Made by a program: the position numbers and the translations under genes
Shown: positions 58,487-64,000 of the stretch, in pieces
How positions within the stretch are numbered: the stretch's first letter is position 1
How the letters are laid out: each line of letters starts with the position of its first letter
Source of the DNA: Heloderma charlesbogerti
Lineage: Eukaryota > Chordata > Lepidosauria > Squamata > Helodermatidae
DNA length: 64,000 bases
Assembly (NCBI GenBank): GCA_026122225.1
Contig: JANEZZ010000734.1
Span: forward strand, 496,001-560,000
Direction: 5' to 3'
The notes under the pieces: generated by a model
What the model was told of the DNA's origin: nothing
What the model saw: only the letters and a program-made list of their open reading frames with translations
Databases searched by the model: none

Positions 58487-59095
58487 TGCCCTGGCTGTGG
58501 GCTGCTAAGGTTTGGAGGTGCCATGGAAGTGATAAGCCAGATCCAGGTTTGCTTACAAGGAGACTTTATTGAGTACTTACAGCGTGCAGGCATACCCAAT
58601 GGTTGGATCAGACAGCTTCTCTGAACCCAGAGCCACGGGGTAAAATGGGTTTTATACCATACATGTCAGCAGTGAGGCAGCATGACAGAAGCAAGCATTA
58701 ATTAGCGCTCATCTGCAACTTTCTCATCATAGACTAACAATGCTTGTTCAGTAGGAAAACCATCAGAACCTTCCCAGCACAGACACCTGTAACTTAGCAT
58801 AAACAGAGCCTCACTTCTCAAGCGCATCCTAGGCCCTGATAAAATACCAGAGCTCTTTAGCATGGAATGTGCTGAGGCGGGCTATTGACCTTTGACTCAT
58901 CTTACCAGCCAAGAGGCCCACTAGCAAGGAAATTGCACTTATAATGAACCTAAAGAGAGCATTATGGATCTCTAGGCCCCACTAAAACTACTGGTGACTT
59001 GGTTACAGGCCCGAGGCCATTACAAGTAATTGGCCATGATTGCAACAATGAATGCAAGCTGATTGAACAGAGTTTAAGCTCTTCCGGTTATGACA
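58487..59095 (-). mobile_element. Solo LTR of an endogenous retrovirus-like element, antisense
   Basis: A 609-bp segment starting TGCCCTGG and ending TTATGACA. On the minus strand it has the LTR order: a TGTCA start at 59095, a TATA box (GGTATAAAACCC; TTTATA complement at 58651-58656), a polyadenylation signal (TTTATT complement at 58565-58570) about 80 bp further, then a short U5 to a CA end at 58487. No internal viral genes or second LTR are present, so it is a recombined solo LTR. Clean target duplications were not found. Confidence 0.7.
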
Positions 59096-59139
59096 CCATA
59101 TTTTCAGATTCTTATCAATGGAATAAACAGGTTAGTTAA

Positions 59140-59260
59140 GGGTGTAATCCTATGCATGTTTAGACACACACAAAAGTCTTACAATGCCTAGCATTGCTGG
59201 CTGGGAAATACTAGGAGATGTAAGACCTTTTCTTGTCTAAACATGCTTAGGATTGCACAG
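59140..59260. mobile_element. Harbinger-like MITE (small family), copy 2
   Basis: A 121-bp element with ends GGGTGTAATCCTATGCATGT and ACATGCTTAGGATTGCACAG, flanked by TAA on both sides (59137-59139 and 59261-59263). The inner arms AAAAGTCTTACA and TGTAAGACCTTTT pair as well. Confidence 0.82.
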
Positions 59261-59579
59261 TAAGGTATAATTCACAAGACTTTCTCATTGCACTTTGTTG
59301 ATCTGTCACCTCCTTATCTCCAAGAACCAGCATAGGCAGCTGAACTCTGGGAAACTAGGCTGCTTGAGAGCTGGGATATCATGCAGTCTGGTGTGATATC
59401 CCAGCCTTCCAGCAGCAAGCCAGCAGCTCTTCACCAGGAACTCTTGTGACTGTTCTGACTAATAAAAAGGAGCAATGTTGGGAAGTACACAGCTGCTTAT
59501 CTGGGCAGTACGTAGGGATGGAAAAATCTGTCAATCCCATTCAGTTTCTACTTTTTCCAACATTCAGTTGGTTTTATCC

Positions 59580-59850
59580 TGTTTCCATGTCAATTAGCAG
59601 ATTTATTTTTTAATGTCCTCACAAAAATGCATACTTTTTGTGACACGTATCTAAATATATCCATGTTTTTACACATGTCTCCAAATAAACACATTTTACA
59701 CATTTCCCCTAATATACACATTTATGTGACACTTTCCCCTAATATACATATTTATGTGCACACTTTCCCCATTGTATGCATTTTTGTGCACATTATGTGA
59801 AAGTGTGCACATATTTTGACCTATTATATGCATTTGTGTGCATTTTTAAA
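59580..59850. repeat. Degenerate tandem repeat of about 35 bp
   Basis: Successive units built on CACTTTCCCCTAATATACAT and TATTTATGTGCA, at least five times with drift. It is related in words to the tract at 42655-42830. It may be part of a dispersed repeat rather than a true satellite. Confidence 0.6.
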
Positions 59851-61179
59851 AAAATTACGATCTGCATCACAAAATTCAGAAGAGTGTGAATGCTGCCATA
59901 TCACTGCATTCTGGTTAGTGCATAGATTCAGAAAGTGTGGATTTCATATGTTCACATTAGAATTTCTTGCCCACCCCCAGCAGTATTCCAGCTGCCAGGT
60001 ATGCCTGGACATCTCTGCCTGGGCTCACATTCAGGGGAGAATAGAAGAGGCACAGCATTTTAGTGAGGCAAAGGTATGGTTCAGGCAGGACCCTACAAGG
60101 AAACCAAATGCTACAACCCCTCCCCACCCCCACCCCCTTGCCTCCATCCTAACTGTGCAAGCCTGGTTCTTTGTCATGCCAGCAAAACCAGGGCACAGCT
60201 GTCTAGCTCATGTTGTGATTTATCCTTTTTTGTATATTTTATTTCAGTTTCATACATTCCAGCAGCACAAATGCTTTCTCCATCAGTAATGGTTCTCCTT
60301 CAATGTTCTATGTTTCTGCAATTTTTCCAAAATACAGCCAGAGTATATTTTAGGGATTCTGTAACTGTGAAATATGAACTTACATCTAGCTGATTATACA
60401 GGTGGCAAGGCTCATCTTTCTGTGCTTTGGAAATAGTGGAATGAATCAGAACTACACATTATATACACGTTAAAGGATTTTCTATTAAAACCTTATAACG
60501 TTTTACCCTATAAATCTGCTTCAACTTGGTAGGATTGGACCATGTGAACCCAGGAAGGATTTATATATAGGCACCCTGCATACAGTGACTTCTGCCAGTA
60601 AATCATAGCCCCCCTGAGATATAAGTGATTAATTTTGCTAGCTCAATTGTTAATTCAAGTTAATCCTAGATAACAAATATGTAGCATTCATCTCAAGCGC
60701 CCATCAGATCTTGCTTCTCCAGAGGAACCTGTGCATATGTTAAATGGGTAATACATGTTCTCTCATCAGTGATAAATAATATTTTCCAGTGGATCAGGCT
60801 CAAATTACTTTTCTAATTATGCATTAGAATGGTATTCATGGCTGCATTTTAATTACTGATAATTAGACATTTCTAAATAGCAGTGCTGGAAAGGGTTTCC
60901 AGATACACAGAAGATTTAGCCAGAAAAAAATGAGGTTTTATCCAATTTATTTCAAAGAGATACATTTTCTAGCTCATTAATAAAGCTGAACTTAGTATTA
61001 GCAGCCATTTATCATATATTTCAATTAACAAATAACACTTATTTCATGGTTCTTACAATTAAGGCCTCTGTCCTAAGCAAATTTATTTGAAATAAGTTTA
61101 TATTTAAATCATTGGTTCTTACAGTATCATGGTATTACTTCTCATGGACAAAACTAAACAAAATTGCCAAACCAACTAA
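59851..61179. other. Intergenic sequence; AT-rich part rich in ATTA motifs
   Basis: No transposon recognised. From about 60640 to 61130 the sequence is AT-rich, repeat-free in appearance and contains many homeodomain-type ATTA/TAAT cores (for example TTTTAATTACTGATAATTAG near 60848). This is a candidate conserved non-coding element by composition only. Confidence 0.4.
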
Positions 61180-61594
61180 AGGAGCAATCCTATGGCCACT
61201 AGACACTGTCTAGAGGGCCGAAGGATATGCTCATTTCCGGGAACTGATCTCGGAGCCTGTGCTCCAAGGTCGGTTCCCAGAAAACTGACCTCCCCCCTCG
61301 TCCGCATTGCCTCCAAGGCAGCACGGGGAAGCCCCGTCCTCTGTGTCATAAAAGGAGCATGAAGCAGCTGAAAAGGGGTGGGGCTGGGGGTGTTCTGGGG
61401 TGGGGAGAACAGAGCTGCTTGTATGTGTCGTGTGGCAGCTTCCTCTCCCGGTTGGCCTCCCCCTGGACCGGGAGAAATAGCAAAGCAGGAGAGGCATGGA
61501 GGGAACAATCCCCCCGTGCCTCTCCCGCCTTGCTTTGGATAGGCAGTTGCCTCCGAGTTTGGATGCGGCCACCTATCTAGTTAGGATTGCGCCC
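61180..61594. mobile_element. Harbinger-like MITE (large family), copy 5
   Basis: A 415-bp element with ends AGGAGCAATCCTATGG and TTAGGATTGCGCCC, flanked by TAA on both sides (61177-61179 and 61595-61597). Internal order matches the copies at 16156 and 44375. Confidence 0.85.
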
Positions 61595-61597
61595 TAA

Positions 61598-61727
61598 GGG
61601 TGCTATTGCACACACATCCTCCTTGTGGGCTTCCAACAGGCAGGTGGTTTGCCACTGTGTGAACAGAATGCTGGACTAGATGGACCATTGGATTGATCCA
61701 GCAGGGCTCTTCTTATGTTCTTAAATA
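61598..61727 (+). mobile_element. CR1 LINE 3' end, sense
   Basis: GGGTGCTATTGCACACACAT, then GAATGCTGGACTAGATGGAC and TGATCCAGCAGGGCTCTTC, ending in TTATGTTCTTAAAT. It is the same CR1 tail family as at 17045, directly adjoining the MITE, which may have inserted into it. Confidence 0.8.
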
Positions 61728-61992
61728 GTTTAAATTTTGTAAGCAGCCTTACGAACAAATTTGACTGAATGGCAGAATATAAAGAAAAAGACAAATAAAG
61801 TAATACATTTCCTGAATGATAAAATGCTGAAACATGACTTATGATTGGTTGTTACTTTTCCAGGACCAATCGTTTGGTCCCATGACACACCAGCAGTTGC
61901 TACACCACAACTTCACTGATGTGCCATCACTCAGGACAACAGTGTCATGATTCTATACTCTCCTTGCAGCAAAATAGAATGCAAAACAATAC
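61728..61992. other. Intergenic sequence with no recognised feature
   Basis: Nothing I can name, apart from TTGTAAGCAGCCTTACGAA near 61736, which may be a LINE/SINE tail remnant. Confidence 0.4.
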
Positions 61993-61995
61993 TAA

Positions 61996-62089
61996 GGGTA
62001 CAATCCTATGTGTGTTTAGGCAGAAAAAGCTGGGGAATGCTGCAAGTTGTAGGACTTTTTTCTGTCTGAACATGCATAGGATTGCACCC
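61996..62089. mobile_element. Harbinger-like MITE (small family), copy 3
   Basis: A 94-bp element with ends GGGTACAATCCTATGTGTGT and CATGCATAGGATTGCACCC, preceded by TAA (61993-61995) and followed by TGA, a presumed mutated duplication. It is shorter than its sisters because one internal arm is partly deleted. Confidence 0.75.
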
Positions 62090-63100
62090 TGAAAGAGATA
62101 ATTTAGCAACACTAAAAGCCACTCTCACAGCAACCCTGGCACCATGACAAAAGTGAGTTTTCTCCCTTTGGGGAGAAGGTTGTTTCAGCAAGTGGGAAAG
62201 GGAATCTGACACTTTGAAGGCTTGAAACACCTCCTTGAGGGAGCAGTTAGGGAACAGTTCCATTCTGATATGATGCCATACCACTGAAGGACCACATATG
62301 CTTGTGTAGGTCTTTCCAGCAGAGTGGAAATAAGGTAGGAAAAACTCCTAGACTCATTATTGCTCATGTGGTTGTGATATTCATACACATTCTTGAATGG
62401 CATCATATCACATGGGCTGGATGAGTGTGTGAAGAGATGTTAGATATCTCAGTTACAGGGGGTGAGTTCAGTGCATTTTTTCAGAAGGAAGCATCATGTC
62501 ATGTTAACAGCTGTTGTTATTATTATTAAGCCCTTGCTGTAAAAATTGTGTTCCTAAGGATGTCCCCCGCTGGCTGCAAGGTAAGAGTTGCTCATTAAAT
62601 TTTCCACACAGAATAGCAAAGGCTTCTTTTCCCTGCTCACCCCCCTCAGTGAGGGCTCCAAAGCGAACGTCCCTGTACCACGTATGCTTCACTTTGCTTC
62701 ATTGAGATGCTGTTGCTAACTCAGCAAAGCCATTGAAAATGAATGCCAAAAAGAAGAGAAAGAAACCCCGACCCCAAATACAGGATATCTCTAGAGCTGA
62801 ACAAAACTATTATTGAAAATAAGCAATAAAAACTCAAAGAAACTTTGTTGTGGAAGGAAAATAACTACAAGCTTTGAACCTTTGGATGCAGAGTTTTGTA
62901 CTGCTCTTCTGTGATGTTTGTCTTTTGCTGTTGGGGGGTGGCATTTGTTTTGTTGTTGATTTCTTGTTTTGATTTCACCATTCTTTGGAGTAGATAGGAC
63001 ATCAATATTTTTAATAAATAATGTATCTATACCAATACCTCTGTCACATGACACATGGCATAATTAAGTGGGGAAAATCCTCCCGTGCAAGCTCCGTTGA
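62090..63100. other. Intergenic sequence with no recognised feature
   Basis: No coding or repeat signal that I can support. Confidence 0.45.
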
Positions 63101-63104
63101 AGAT

Positions 63105-64000
63105 TATTTATTTATTTATTTATTTAAACATTTCTATCCCGCCCTATACCATTAAGATCTCAGGGCGGCATACAGATAAAATCAATGTAAACAATATAAA
63201 ACAATAAATAATTTAAACACCTAAAAACATATTAAACTATTAAAACAAGCTAAAACCAGTTAAAATCTAAAATAATAAAACAGTTAAAACAATGTGCTAG
63301 GGAATGCATTTAGCCCTCAAAGGCTTTGGTGGAAAGCCACGTTTTTACTTGGCACCGAAATGAGACCAACGTCTGTGCCAATTCGGCCTCCAAGAGGAGG
63401 GCATTCCACAACCAGGGTGCCAAAGCAGAGAAGGCCCTCTCCCATGTCCCACCATAGTGTATGTCTCATACTGGTGGGACGCAGAGGAGGGCCCCTCCAA
63501 CAGATCTCAGTTCTCGGGCAGGCATATATAGGGAGAGGTGCTCCCTCAATTATTGAGGTCCCGAGCTGCTTAGGGCTTTAAATGTCATCACCAAAACCTT
63601 GAATTCTGACTGGAAGTGTATTGGCAGCCAGTGCAATTCCTTTAAAACCAGTGTTATATGGTTTTTATGAGGTGTTCCGGTCAGCAGTCTAGCTGCTGCA
63701 TTTTGCACTAGTGGCAACTTCCAAGTCATTGTCAAGGGCAGCCCATGTAAAGTGCACTGAAGTAGTCTAATCGGGAAGTTACCAGCGCATGTACTACTGT
63801 GGCTAGGTTATCCTAGCCCAGGAAAGGCCATCGCTGGTGGATCAGCCAAAGCCGGCCCCAAGTACTCCGGGCCACGGAGTCCACCTGGGGCTCCAGTGAC
63901 AGGGATGGATCTAGGAGTACTCTGGAGCATTTGGGAGTTGCCACAAAACGTGACTATATCACTAAAGTACGTAGAACTTAGTGCCCCATCAATGGATCCC
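63105..64000 (-). mobile_element. L2-type LINE 3' part, antisense, running off the window
   Basis: Starts with an (ATTT)n tail at 63105-63126 and the 3' UTR words TTCTATCCCGCCCTA and CTCAGGGCGGCATACA. The minus strand then encodes LVQNAAARLLTGTPHKNHIT and LKELHWLPIHFQSEFKVLVM (about 63.55-63.75 kb), the L2 C-terminal signature also seen at 22.6 kb. Upstream coding sequence continues to the right edge with frame breaks. Confidence 0.82.

Noticed and set aside
51711..64000. A second host gene downstream of KCNK2
   Set aside because: No open frame with family resemblance and no exon-like segment with splice signals was found. The only coding similarity is to LINEs.

Overview
The window is vertebrate genomic DNA, most likely from a squamate reptile (a lizard). 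It carries the 3' end of one host gene, KCNK2 (TREK-1 two-pore-domain potassium channel), on the + strand. The penultimate coding exon is at 2370-2509 and the terminal coding exon at 49415-49732, with a 3' UTR running to about 51.7 kb. The reptile assignment rests on the vertebrate KCNK2 sequence together with its repeats: several copies of the horizontally transferred LINE RTE-BovB, an almost full-length CR1, L2-type LINEs, tRNA-derived SINEs and many hAT and Harbinger-like MITEs. No species is claimed.

Layout. 1-2369 is the end of the preceding KCNK2 intron. 2510-49414 is one intron of about 46.9 kb, crowded with transposons. In order these are: a decayed antisense LINE (2.9-5.7 kb), a hAT MITE (9.75-10.17 kb), a complete antisense BovB inserted in an older CR1 (12.2-15.4 kb), an antisense L2 (22.1-23.7 kb), hAT MITEs at 24.2 and 25.6 kb, two sense BovB copies in head-to-tail order (26.3-29.5 and 30.1-33.1 kb), a near-complete CR1 (36.9-42.3 kb) with a hAT MITE inside its ORF1, and two more MITEs of that type at 43.0 and 45.0 kb. 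After these come an L1-like relic split by a MITE and a SINE split by an LTR-like insertion. From 51.7 kb to the end is the 3' flank of KCNK2, with an RTE fragment with a 17-bp target-site duplication, an ERV-type solo LTR, more MITEs and an L2 running off the right edge. No second host gene was seen.

The channel. The two exons encode the fourth membrane helix and the whole cytosolic C-terminal tail. The known TREK-1 regulatory residues (PKC site S300, proton sensor E306, PKA site S333, PKG site S351 in the 411-residue numbering) are all present, and the tail has the expected length, so the gene looks functional.

Most unusual content. Three hAT-like MITEs (37.7, 43.0 and 45.0 kb) share TAGGGATG-type ends but have interiors built from nested palindromes. 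A roughly 34-bp palindrome with arms TGATAGGCTACGTAA and TTACGTAGCCTATCA recurs eleven times. In two of the elements these small palindromes sit inside a 390-480 bp outer palindrome. In one copy even the imperfections of the small palindromes are mirrored across the outer axis, which suggests arm-to-arm sequence correction.
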